Positions 23,786 to 32,086 of a DNA stretch of 50,446 bases are shown here, one piece after another. Position 1 is the stretch's first letter. Each line of letters begins with the position of its first letter. The DNA lies in NCBI GenBank assembly GCA_963595735.1, contig CAVBJJ010000011.1, forward strand, positions 1 through 50,446, in the 5' to 3' direction. The DNA is from CALWOS01 sp963595735 (lineage in GTDB: Bacteria > Bacillota > Clostridia > Oscillospirales > Oscillospiraceae). Below the pieces are notes generated by a model, which was given only the letters and a program-made list of their open reading frames with translations, was not told where the DNA came from and did no database searches. Position numbers and translations under genes: made by a program.

Positions 23786-24988
23786 TCAGTTTTGGTACAC
23801 AATATGCAGTCCCGCATCGGTCAGTGCCTTGCGAATCTGCGCAATATGTTCAAAGTTTCTGGTCTCCATTTCGATTCGCAGATAGCAGCCGTTGATGTCG
23901 CTGCCCTCGTTTGCCCGCTCGTGGTGGACGGTGATCACATTGCCGCCCTCCGCCGCGATAATATGGGACACCAGCTCCAGCTGGCCGGGCTTGTCCATCA
24001 GCTCGATAGTCATCTGGCAGTTTCTGCCGCTCATGAGCAGACCGCGCTTGATGACTCGGGACAGGATCGTCACATCAATGTTGCCGCCGGAGACGATGCA
24101 GGCCACACGCTTGCCCTGAATGGGCAGCTTGTTGAACATGACCGCGGCCACAGGCGTTGCGCCGGCGCCCTCGGCCACCAGCTTCTGCTGCTCCATCAGC
24201 GCCAGAATGGCGGCGGAGATCTCGTCATCGGTCACGGTGACAATGTCATCCACGCACTTGCTGCAAATCTCATAGGTCAGGTCTCCCGGACGCTTGACCG
24301 CAATGCCGTCCGCAATAGTCGAAACGCTGGGCAGCGTTTCGATCTCGCCCTTGTTCCGGGCATTGAGCATACTGGGTGCGCCGGCGGCCTGTACGCCGTA
24401 GACCTTGATCTCCGGATTCAGCGCCTTGATCGCATAGGCCACGCCGGAAATCAGGCCGCCGCCGCCGATGGGAACGACCACCGCGTCAATATCGGACAGC
24501 TGATCCATCAGCTCCAGAGCGATGGTACCCTGACCGGCAATGACCAGCTCATCGTCAAAGGGATGAATAAAGGTGTAGCCGTTGGCGTCCCGCAGCTCCA
24601 GCGCCTTGGCATAGGCGTCGTCATACACGCCCTTGACCATGCACACCTCCGCGCCGTAGCTCTTGGTAGCCTCCACCTTGGAGATGGGTGCGCCGTCCGG
24701 CAGGCAGATCACGGCCTTGATCCCGTTTTTCTGCGCCGCCAGCGCCACACCCTGGGCATGGTTGCCGGCGGAACAGGCGATCACGCCCTTGGCCTTTTCC
24801 TCCTCCGTGAGCTGGGACATTTTGTAATAGGCGCCCCGCACCTTAAAGGAGCCGGTGACCTGTAAATTTTCCGTTTTCAGATAGACCTCTGCCGCCTCGT
24901 TGATATGGGGGGCATAGATCACATCGGTTTTCCGAACTACATCTTTCAGAACATAACTTGCCTGGTAAACTTTATCAAGGGTAAGCAC
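23786..24988 (-). CDS. ilvA: Threonine ammonia-lyase (threonine deaminase) with ACT domain
   Basis: PLP enzyme converting threonine to 2-oxobutyrate and ammonia, the first committed step to isoleucine. The product is 400 residues: a catalytic domain with the PLP lysine near residue 49 (TGSFKVRGAYYK), SAGNHAQG, and the phosphate-binding loop GGGGLISG, then one ACT domain (QMTIELMDKPGQLELVSHIIAAEGGNV onward). The length and single ACT domain resemble the shorter TdcB/IlvA type rather than the 500-residue form with two regulatory domains. The start is GTG with AGGAGG about ten bases before it. It is the third gene after ilvD, which supports a biosynthetic role. Confidence 0.94.
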   Translation of the reverse strand: MLTLDKVYQASYVLKDVVRKTDVIYAPHINEAAEVYLKTENLQVTGSFKVRGAYYKMSQLTEEEKAKGVIACSAGNHAQGVALAAQKNGIKAVICLPDGAPISKVEATKSYGAEVCMVKGVYDDAYAKALELRDANGYTFIHPFDDELVIAGQGTIALELMDQLSDIDAVVVPIGGGGLISGVAYAIKALNPEIKVYGVQAAGAPSMLNARNKGEIETLPSVSTIADGIAVKRPGDLTYEICSKCVDDIVTVTDDEISAAILALMEQQKLVAEGAGATPVAAVMFNKLPIQGKRVACIVSGGNIDVTILSRVIKRGLLMSGRNCQMTIELMDKPGQLELVSHIIAAEGGNVITVHHERANEGSDINGCYLRIEMETRNFEHIAQIRKALTDAGLHIVYQN

Positions 24989-25002
24989 AGCCTGTAAACC
25001 TC

Positions 25003-26202
25003 CTATTGTTTCTGCATCGCCAGAAGGCTGTCCGTGAACTGGACTGCGGCACGGGGAGAACGACCTCCCTTTTCCAGCGCAAAGGCTTCCGCCTGTTTTT
25101 CCAGCTCTTCTGTGGGCAGGGTGATGCCTTTTTGTTTTGCCAGCGCCCGGACGATCTCCAGATAGTTCTGCTTGTCCGGGGACATGAAGCGCACCTTCAG
25201 GCCAAAGCGCTCCGACAGGGACAGCAGCTCCTGCATGGTATCGCGGCGGTGGATATCATCGCCGGTCTCCCGCTCGGAAAAGCTCTCCTTGACCAGATGC
25301 CGGCGGTTGCTTGTCACATAGACCACCACATTGGAAGCCCGCGCGCTGGAGGAGCCCTCCAGCATGGCTTTCAGACTGGTGAAGTCATCGTCATTGGTCT
25401 GGAATGAAAGATCATCCAGAAACAGGATGAATTTCAGCGGATTATGCTGCAGCTTTCCCATAATACTGGGGATTAGCCGCAGCTGCTCCTTGCGCAGCTC
25501 GATCAGGCGCACGCCGTCCTTGGCGTACAGGTTGACCGCCGCCTTGACCGTGGTGGATTTTCCCGTTCCCGCATCGCCGCTGAGCAACACATTGGCCGCC
25601 GGCAAACCCATGGCCAGCGCCTTTGTGTTTTCCAGCACCTGCTGGCGCTGGTATTCGTAGCCGGTCAGATTCTCCACACTGATATGATCTGCGGAGTCCA
25701 CCGGGACGATCTCCTCATGCTCCACCCGGAACATGATGTTCCGGGCATAGATGCCGTAGCCGTTTTTGTCCACATCCGCCAGCCGCGCCTGGTATTCCCC
25801 GGGAAAGTCCAGCTCGCTGGTCAGAAACCGGGGCAGCGCGCCGTGGTATCCGGTGGCGGCGCAAAGGGTATCCGCATCCAGCTTGGCCAGGGCATTGAGA
25901 ATTTGCAGCTCGCTGTCCAGGCAGTCCTGCAGCAACTGGGGGATCTCCTCCCCCTCCGCCAAGCGCTGCACATAGATGTTTTCATCCTCCACGGCGGCCT
26001 TCAGCAGGTACCGGGAAAAGTCCCAGCCGGTCTCATACAGCGCCGCGACAAAGTCCCGATACGCCGCCACCCGCGCCTCCGTATCCTCCGGGGCGGTGTG
26101 GAAAAAGGCGTCCAGCTTTGTGAGGATCTCTCCCTCCGCCAGGGCGCGAAACACCACCAACGAACGGAGCTGAATGGACAATTCCTTGAATTTCGCTTCC
26201 AT
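25003..26202 (-). CDS. DUF815-family AAA+ ATPase
   Basis: Cytoplasmic ATPase of 399 residues. An N-terminal helical region of about 190 residues leads to GYEYQRQQVLENTKALAMGLPAANVLLSGDAGTGKST, which holds Walker A GDAGTGKST, then Walker B FILFLDDLSF and a sensor-like VVYVTSNRRHL; this is the DUF815 pattern. The biological role of this family is not established to my knowledge. The ATG at 26202 has GGGAGG upstream; an earlier in-frame start overlaps ilvD. It lies 17 bases after ilvD and 14 bases before ilvA, so it is almost certainly cotranscribed with isoleucine/valine genes. Confidence 0.88.
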   Translation of the reverse strand: MEAKFKELSIQLRSLVVFRALAEGEILTKLDAFFHTAPEDTEARVAAYRDFVAALYETGWDFSRYLLKAAVEDENIYVQRLAEGEEIPQLLQDCLDSELQILNALAKLDADTLCAATGYHGALPRFLTSELDFPGEYQARLADVDKNGYGIYARNIMFRVEHEEIVPVDSADHISVENLTGYEYQRQQVLENTKALAMGLPAANVLLSGDAGTGKSTTVKAAVNLYAKDGVRLIELRKEQLRLIPSIMGKLQHNPLKFILFLDDLSFQTNDDDFTSLKAMLEGSSSARASNVVVYVTSNRRHLVKESFSERETGDDIHRRDTMQELLSLSERFGLKVRFMSPDKQNYLEIVRALAKQKGITLPTEELEKQAEAFALEKGGRSPRAAVQFTDSLLAMQKQ

Positions 26203-26219
26203 GTTGCTCGCCTCCCGGC

Positions 26220-27881
26220 TTATTCCATAATGGCGCCCTTGGCCACGGAGCTGACATACTTGGCATACCGCGCCAGATAGCCGGTGGTGATCTTCGGCGG
26301 CGGGCAGACCCACTTGGCACGGCGGGCAGCCAGTGTCTCGTCATCCACCAGCAGCTGGATGGAGCAGGCCGGGATATCAATGGCGATCTGATCGCCCTCC
26401 TCCACCAGGCCGATAATACCGCCCTGGGCGGCTTCGGGGCAAACATGACCAATGGACGCGCCGCGAGTCGCGCCGGAGAAGCGGCCGTCTGTGATCAGCG
26501 CCACTTCCTTGTCCAGACCCATGCCAGCAATGGCAGAGGTGGGGTTGAGCATCTCCCGCATACCGGGACCGCCCTTGGGACCCTCGTAACGGATGACCAC
26601 CACATCCCCGGCCACAATCTTGCCGGCATAAATGGCCTCAATGGCCTCGTCTTCGCTGTTGAACACCCGCGCCGGGCCGGTGTGCTGCATCATCTCCGGG
26701 GCGACCGCGCTGCGCTTAACCACGCAGCCCTCCAGCGCCAAATTGCCCTTGAGCACCGCAATGCCGCCATCGGGAGAATAGGGATTCTCCACCGGGCGGA
26801 TCAGATTGGTGTCCCGGTTGACCACGCCCTCCAGATTCTCGCCCAGCGTCTTACCGGTCACGGTTTTGCACTTCAGATCCAGCAGGTCTTTCTTCTTCAG
26901 CTCTGCCATGACCGCGTGAACGCCACCGGCATGGTTCAGATCCTCCATATAGGTCTCGCCCGCAGGCGCCAGATGGCACAGGTTGGGCGTCTTGGCGGAG
27001 ATCTCATTGGACATATCCAGATCCAGCTCCACGCCGCACTCGTGGGCGATGGCCGGCAGATGCAGCATGGTGTTGGTGGAGCAGCCCAGCGCCATATCCA
27101 CCGTATCGGCGTTGTGGAAGGCCGCCTGTGTCATGATGTCCCGGGGACAGAGGTTCTGTTCCACCAGCTTCATGACCTGCATACCGGCGTGCTTGGCCAG
27201 GCGCAGGCGGGCAGAGCTGACCGCCGGGATCGTGCCGTTGCCGGGCAGCGCCATGCCCAGGGCTTCCGTCAGGCAGTTCATGGAGTTTGCCGTGTACATA
27301 CCGGAGCAGGAGCCGCAGGTGGGGCAGGCGTTTTCCTCGTAGTCCCGTACGCCCTCCTCATCCAGCGTTCCCGCATAGTATGCGCCAACGGCCTCGAACA
27401 TATGGCTCAGGCAGGTACGCTTGCCGTTGCGCAGCTGACCGGCCATCATGGGGCCGCCGGAGCAGAAAATGGTGGGGATATTCACTCGCGCCGCCGCCAT
27501 CAGCAGACCGGGAACATTTTTGTCGCAGTTGGGGATCATGACCAGGCCATCGAACTGATGCGCCATGGCCATGGCCTCAGTGGAATCGGCGATCAGGTCA
27601 CGGGTAACCAGAGAATAACGCATTCCCACATGACCCATGGCAATGCCGTCGCAAACGGCAATGGCCGGGAACATAATGGGCGTACCGCCGGCGGCGCGAA
27701 TGCCGGCTTTCACTGCCTCGGCGATCTTGTCCAGGTGCATATGACCGGGAACGATCTCGTTAAAGGAACTGACAACGCCAATCAGCGGACGAGACAATTC
27801 CTCCTCCGTCAGCCCAAGGGCATACAGCAGGGAACGGTTGGGTGCCGCAGGCATCCCTGTTTTCACATGATCGGAACGCAT
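26220..27881 (-). CDS. ilvD: Dihydroxy-acid dehydratase
   Basis: Iron-sulfur enzyme that dehydrates 2,3-dihydroxy acids to 2-oxo acids in valine, leucine and isoleucine synthesis. The product is 553 residues, the usual length. Cluster-ligand cysteines appear in IPNCDKNVPG and in ENACPTCGSCSGMYTANSMNCLTEALG; GRFSGATRGASIGHVCPEA marks the C-terminal active site. The ATG has GGAGGT nine bases upstream. It opens an ilvD-DUF815-ilvA unit with its own promoter, separated from ilvBNC by a terminator. Confidence 0.97.
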   Translation of the reverse strand: MRSDHVKTGMPAAPNRSLLYALGLTEEELSRPLIGVVSSFNEIVPGHMHLDKIAEAVKAGIRAAGGTPIMFPAIAVCDGIAMGHVGMRYSLVTRDLIADSTEAMAMAHQFDGLVMIPNCDKNVPGLLMAAARVNIPTIFCSGGPMMAGQLRNGKRTCLSHMFEAVGAYYAGTLDEEGVRDYEENACPTCGSCSGMYTANSMNCLTEALGMALPGNGTIPAVSSARLRLAKHAGMQVMKLVEQNLCPRDIMTQAAFHNADTVDMALGCSTNTMLHLPAIAHECGVELDLDMSNEISAKTPNLCHLAPAGETYMEDLNHAGGVHAVMAELKKKDLLDLKCKTVTGKTLGENLEGVVNRDTNLIRPVENPYSPDGGIAVLKGNLALEGCVVKRSAVAPEMMQHTGPARVFNSEDEAIEAIYAGKIVAGDVVVIRYEGPKGGPGMREMLNPTSAIAGMGLDKEVALITDGRFSGATRGASIGHVCPEAAQGGIIGLVEEGDQIAIDIPACSIQLLVDDETLAARRAKWVCPPPKITTGYLARYAKYVSSVAKGAIME

Positions 27882-27951
27882 ATGGAACTACCTCCAGAAA
27901 AGTAAATAAAATTGCATTCGTGTGTAGTATTTTACGCATGAATATTCTTGT

Positions 27952-27980
27952 ATTATAGCACGCAAAGGCTTGCCGCGCAA
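27952..27980 (-). promoter_or_regulatory. Promoter of the ilvD unit
   Basis: On the minus strand TTGCGC (27975-27980), 17 bases, perfect TATAAT (27952-27957) with a TG two bases before it (extended -10). It lies about 70 bases before the ilvD start. Confidence 0.75.
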
Positions 27981-27994
27981 GGAATATCACAAAA

Positions 27995-28018
27995 ATCCCC
28001 CGGCAAAAGCCGGGGGAT
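27995..28018 (-). terminator. Terminator of ilvBNC
   Basis: CCCCCGGC and GCCGGGGG around a four-base loop, followed on the minus strand by ATTTTTG. It lies about 25 bases after the ilvC stop and separates ilvBNC from ilvD. Confidence 0.9.
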
Positions 28019-28041
28019 CAGAAAAGCTATGCGGTTTTGCC

Positions 28042-29061
28042 TTAGTTGGAGGCAGTATCGGGATCGGAATCGTCGCCCCAGAGCATATTCTTACGCAGCT
28101 CTGCGCCAACGGTCTCCATCTGATGCTTGGCCATCTGACGGCGGGAGGCGTTGAAGAAGCAGCGACCGTTCTTGTTCTCGGCGATCCAGTTGCCGGCGAA
28201 CTTGCCGTTCTGGATGTCGGTCAGGACAGCCTTCATGTTCTTCTTGGTCTCCTCATAGGGCAGCACGCGGGGACCGGAGACATACTCGCCGTACTCTGCG
28301 GTATCGGAGATGGAGTAGTTCATCATGGCAACGCCGCCCTTGTTGATCAGGTCGATGATGAGCTTCATCTCGTGAATGCACTCGAAGTAGGCGTTCTCGG
28401 GGGCATAGCCGGCCTCGACCAGGGTCTCAAAGCCCAGCTTCATCAGCTCCACAGCGCCGCCGCACAGGACAGCCTGCTCACCGAACAGGTCGGTCTCGGT
28501 CTCATCCTGGAAGGTGGTCTCCATCACGCCGCCGCGGGCGCCGCCGATACCGGCAGCATAGGCCAGGCCGATGTCATAGGCCTTACCGGTGGCGTTCTGC
28601 TCCACTGCGATCAGGCAGGGCACGCCCTTACCGGCAACATACTGGCTGCGGACGGTGTGGCCGGGGCCCTTGGGGGCGATCATGAGCACATCCACATTCG
28701 CAGGGGGCTTGATCTGGCCGTAGTGGATGTTAAAGCCGTGGGCAAACATCAGCGCCTTGCCCTCGGTCAGGTTGGGGGCGATGTCCTTGGCGTACATATC
28801 CGCCTGACGCTCATCGTTGATGAGGATCATGATGATGTCGGCGATCTTGGTGGCCTCTGCGGTGGTCATGACAGTAAAGCCGTCCTTCTCTGCAACAGGC
28901 CAGCTCTTGCCGCCCTTGTACAGACCGATAATCACATCGCAGCCGCTGTCACGCAGATTCATTGCGTGAGCGTGACCCTGAGAGCCATACCCCACAACAG
29001 CGATTTTCTTTCCCTTGAGGACATTGATGTCGCAGTCATTTGCATAGTACATCTTCGCCAT
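28042..29061 (-). CDS. ilvC: Ketol-acid reductoisomerase
   Basis: NAD(P)H- and Mg-dependent enzyme that isomerises and reduces acetolactate or acetohydroxybutyrate. The product is 339 residues, a short class I enzyme. The Rossmann loop is VGYGSQGHAHAMNLRDSG near residues 23-40. The later stretches APKGPGHTVR and GGARGGVMETTFQDETETDLFGEQ carry the metal-binding acidic residues. AAAAGGAG precedes the ATG. It follows ilvN after 75 bases and ends at a strong terminator. Confidence 0.98.
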   Translation of the reverse strand: MAKMYYANDCDINVLKGKKIAVVGYGSQGHAHAMNLRDSGCDVIIGLYKGGKSWPVAEKDGFTVMTTAEATKIADIIMILINDERQADMYAKDIAPNLTEGKALMFAHGFNIHYGQIKPPANVDVLMIAPKGPGHTVRSQYVAGKGVPCLIAVEQNATGKAYDIGLAYAAGIGGARGGVMETTFQDETETDLFGEQAVLCGGAVELMKLGFETLVEAGYAPENAYFECIHEMKLIIDLINKGGVAMMNYSISDTAEYGEYVSGPRVLPYEETKKNMKAVLTDIQNGKFAGNWIAENKNGRCFFNASRRQMAKHQMETVGAELRKNMLWGDDSDPDTASN

Positions 29062-29136
29062 GATAAAACACTCCTTTTGTAATGAAAAGAACTTAAATAT
29101 ATCGTCCGGGAAACCCCGGATGCTAGCAATTGGGAA

Positions 29137-29688
29137 TCAGCGGGAACGCTTGCCCAGGTTGAACTCGGTCGTCTCCTTGCGCTCATCGCTGATGGTGAAT
29201 TCGCCGCGCTCCAGCGCAACCATGCCGGTGCGCACCAGCTCCAGAATGCCAAACTCCCGCAGCAGGTTTTCCAGCGCCGCGTCCTTGGACTCCTTGCCGA
29301 TGACCGCCAGGGTCATGGTCTTGGTGGAGACATCAATGATAAAGGCGCGGAAAATGCCGGCGATCTGGATGATCTCGTTCCGGACACCGCGGCTTTCCGC
29401 CCGCACCTTGATGAGCACAAGCTCCCGGCGGAGGGAATTGTCCGGATCCAGCAGCTGGACGGAGTAGACAGAAAACTGCTTCCGCAGCTGGTTCATGATC
29501 TGTTCGACCTGGCGGTCGTCGCAAACCACTTCTATGGTGATGCGGGAGACCTCGGGACTATCCGTGGTGCCCACGGCCAGAGACTCGATGTTATACCCCT
29601 TTCGGGAAAACAGGCGGGATACCTGACTGAGCACACCGGCGGAGTTGTCCACCAGCACAGACAGGGTATGGCGCGTTACTTCACTCAT
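29137..29688 (-). CDS. ilvN: Acetolactate synthase small (regulatory) subunit
   Basis: Regulatory partner of IlvB, conferring feedback control by valine in relatives. The product is 183 residues. An N-terminal ACT domain begins HTLSVLVDNSAGVLSQVSRLFSRKGYNIESLAVG, and the C-terminal ALS_ss_C domain covers the rest, so this is the full-length type. The ATG at 29688 has AAGGAGGT at six to seven bases; a TTG two codons earlier overlaps that site. It follows ilvB by 12 bases. Confidence 0.96.
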   Translation of the reverse strand: MSEVTRHTLSVLVDNSAGVLSQVSRLFSRKGYNIESLAVGTTDSPEVSRITIEVVCDDRQVEQIMNQLRKQFSVYSVQLLDPDNSLRRELVLIKVRAESRGVRNEIIQIAGIFRAFIIDVSTKTMTLAVIGKESKDAALENLLREFGILELVRTGMVALERGEFTISDERKETTEFNLGKRSR

Positions 29689-29700
29689 AGCCAAACCTCC

Positions 29701-31401
29701 TTAATCCAGCAGCAGCTGCGTCACCGGGGTACCGGCGCTGACCATGGGACGCACTTTGTCGTCAATGTCGATCGCACATTCGATCAGGTAGGGCTTTCCA
29801 CTTTCCTTGGCGCGGCGATAGGCCGCGGCAAATTCCTCGCGGCTGGCCGCGCGCTCGCCCTGGATGCCATAGGCGTTCGCCAGCTTGATAAAGTCCGGCC
29901 CCCTGTCCAGAGTGGTCTCGGAATACCGCTGGTGATACAGCAGCGTCTGCCACTGCCGCACCATGCCCAGGGTGTGGTTGTTGAAAATCACGATGATGAC
30001 CGGGATGTTATAATGCTCCACGGTGCAAAGCTCGTTGCAGTTCATGCGGAAGCAGCCGTCCCCAGTGCAAAGCACCACCGTCTGGTCGGGATTGCCCACC
30101 TTTGCGCCCAGCGCAGCCCCCAGGCCGAAGCCCATGGTGCCGAAGCCGCCGGAGGTCAACAGCTGGCCGGGACGGGAGAAATGGAAGTACTGGGCAGACC
30201 ACATCTGGTGCTGTCCCACATCGGTGGCGACAATGGTGTCATAGTCCGCCGCCTGGATCTCCTCTAGAATTTCAAAGGCGCGAAGGCTGTTGCCCTTGTT
30301 GCGGGGGCTTTCCTTGCGGGCAAACACATGCTCCCGCCACTGCGCCAGATCCTTCTTAGGCAGGTTTTCGTTGAGCAGCGCCAGCACACACCGGGCGTCG
30401 CCGATGATGTGATGGTCGGTGAGTACATTTTTGTCGATCTCCGCGCGGTCAATGTCGATGTGTACGATCTTTGCCTGGCTGGCAAAGGAATTGGGATCTG
30501 TGGCGACCCGGTCGGAAAAGCGGCAGCCAATGGCGATCAGCAGATCGCACTCGGCCGAGGCCATATTGGAAGCCAGAGAGCCGTGCATACCGATCATGCC
30601 GGTAAACAGGGGGTGATTGCCCGGCAGCGCGCCGCCGCCCATGATGGTGGAAGCCGTCGGCACGCCAAGGGTTTCCACAAACTTCCGGAACTCCGGCACC
30701 GCGCCCTTGGAGCGGATCACACCACCGCCCACCAGAACCAGCGGGCGCTCGGACTGCTCGATCATCTCCAGCAGCCGCTTCACATCGTCCCGGTCGGTGC
30801 GGGGCGGCTTGAGGTCATGGGAAGCCCGGCGCAGCAGCTGCGCCAGACGGCCGTGCTCCGCGTGCTGCTCCACAGGGAGATATTCGTATTCCGCCTCGGC
30901 CGCGGTCACATTCTTGACAATATCGATCAGCACCGGGCCGGGACGGCCGCTGCGGGCAATGGCAAAGCCCTCTCGGATCACATCGGCCAGCTCGTTGACA
31001 TCCTTCACCAGATAATTGCACTTGGTGATGGGCATGGAAATGCCGGTGATGTCCACTTCCTGGAATGTGTCCTTGCCCATCAGCTTTTCCGCAACATTGC
31101 AGGTAATGAACACCACGGGAGAGGAGTCCATATACGCCGTGGCGATGCCGGTGACCAGATTGGTCGCCCCCGGGCCGGAGGTGGCAAAACATACGCCCAC
31201 CTTGCCGGTGCTGCGGGCATAGCCATCGGCCGCGTGCGCCGCGCCCTGCTCGTGTGCGGTAAGAATATGGGTGATTTTGTCCCTGTAATCATACAGGGCG
31301 TCATAAACATTCAGGATCGTGCCGCCGGGATACCCGAAAATAGTGTCCACCTGCTGCTCCAGCAGCGCCTGGATCACGATCTGCGCGCCTGTCAGTTTCA
31401 T
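29701..31401 (-). CDS. ilvB: Acetolactate synthase large (catalytic) subunit
   Basis: Thiamine-diphosphate enzyme that condenses pyruvate with pyruvate or 2-oxobutyrate, the first common step to branched-chain amino acids. The product is 566 residues. The catalytic glutamate is near residue 51 (HEQGAAHAADGYARSTGK). The ThDP motif is GDGCFRMNCNELCTVEHYNIPVIIVIFNN. Central FAD-binding stretches are present (IGCRFSDRV). GGAGGGG lies before the ATG. It is first in ilvBNC; a leader of about 290 bases separates it from the candidate promoter at 31701-31729. Confidence 0.97.
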   Translation of the reverse strand: MKLTGAQIVIQALLEQQVDTIFGYPGGTILNVYDALYDYRDKITHILTAHEQGAAHAADGYARSTGKVGVCFATSGPGATNLVTGIATAYMDSSPVVFITCNVAEKLMGKDTFQEVDITGISMPITKCNYLVKDVNELADVIREGFAIARSGRPGPVLIDIVKNVTAAEAEYEYLPVEQHAEHGRLAQLLRRASHDLKPPRTDRDDVKRLLEMIEQSERPLVLVGGGVIRSKGAVPEFRKFVETLGVPTASTIMGGGALPGNHPLFTGMIGMHGSLASNMASAECDLLIAIGCRFSDRVATDPNSFASQAKIVHIDIDRAEIDKNVLTDHHIIGDARCVLALLNENLPKKDLAQWREHVFARKESPRNKGNSLRAFEILEEIQAADYDTIVATDVGQHQMWSAQYFHFSRPGQLLTSGGFGTMGFGLGAALGAKVGNPDQTVVLCTGDGCFRMNCNELCTVEHYNIPVIIVIFNNHTLGMVRQWQTLLYHQRYSETTLDRGPDFIKLANAYGIQGERAASREEFAAAYRRAKESGKPYLIECAIDIDDKVRPMVSAGTPVTQLLLD

Positions 31402-31519
31402 AAGGCCCCTCCTTCAATCATACAACAAGTGATTTGGCAGCGCCGCTTGTTGTTTTTCCAACACGGATTTTCCGCCTTTTTCGTCCGTAACAAGCGGACA
31501 AGAAGACAGGCGTATAAGG

Positions 31520-31552
31520 AGAGCCTGTGGCTGAAAACACACCACAGGCTCT
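31520..31552 (-). promoter_or_regulatory. Hairpin in the ilvB leader
   Basis: AGAGCCTGTGG and CCACAGGCTCT pair perfectly across an 11-base loop, about 120 bases before ilvB. No T-tract follows, so it is not a plain terminator. I found no T-box core sequence here. A reading frame across the leader includes CLLVRLLRTK, rich in Leu and Val codons, and ends overlapping the ilvB start; a leader-peptide attenuator is conceivable but weakly supported. Confidence 0.4.
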
Positions 31553-31700
31553 GGCGCGCCGCTTTCGCGGGGCTTCCCTTTGCACAATCATACAAAATCC
31601 GCTTGCCGAGCGCGCTGCGCTTCCATGCGGATCTCTTCTGATTTTTCCCTTTATGCTGCTTCGCCATTTCAACTTGTTTGATCTCAAAATATATATGAAC

Positions 31701-31729
31701 AGCATAGCACTTTCCGCCCACAAAAGCAA
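31701..31729 (-). promoter_or_regulatory. Candidate promoter of ilvBNC
   Basis: On the minus strand TTGCTT (31724-31729), 17 bases, TATGCT (31701-31706). It is the best match in the 685-base gap between ilvB and gap. Confidence 0.5.
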
Positions 31730-31805
31730 GAAAAAACATAAATTTGTCATTTATTCCATCTGTCAGGGCGATTTCGTCCACAGTGTCATACATAATTATC
31801 GGTAT

Positions 31806-32061
31806 AAAAAGAGAAAGGCATCACAGCCTTTGAGGCTGTCAAAAAACAGGCAGCCAGCAGAAGCCACCGCAGCAGCGGGGGAGTTTGAGGGGGTCAAGAC
31901 CCACCTCAATCAGATAAACCGCCGCGGAAAGCCCCTTCTGGGCTTTCCTACAGCATTTTGGCTGCGCCAAAATACTCGGCGGATAAGCGAAGTCAAAAAA
32001 GTCCCGGACTTCCGGGACTTTTTTGACAAGCTGAAAGGCATCACAGCCTTTCTCTTTTTTA
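31806..32061. mobile_element. MITE-like non-coding element inserted in the gap terminator, with 18-bp direct repeats
   Basis: The exact 18-mer AAAGGCATCACAGCCTTT occurs at 31814-31831 and 32034-32051. The 202 bases between begin GAGGCTGTCAAAAAACAGG and end TTTTTTGACAAGCTG, so the ends are near inverted repeats ((G/T)GTCAAAAAA). Outside the repeats, AAAAAGAG on the left and CTCTTTTTT on the right would join across one 18-mer to a long palindromic terminator, which looks like the original terminator of gap. Inside are hairpins GGAAAGCCC/GGGCTTTCC, ATTTTGG/CCAAAAT and GTCAAAAAAGTCCCGG/CCGGGACTTTTTTGAC. There is no ORF of note. Relatives are at 15832, 21935 and 6257. Confidence 0.7.
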
Positions 32062-32086
32062 CTCTATTACGGAAGCAAGGCGAAAA

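Noticed and set aside
31398..31793. A 131-codon gene upstream of ilvB
   Set aside because: It has no good ribosome binding site or family similarity and crosses the leader hairpin and the candidate promoter; at most a part of it could be a leader peptide.
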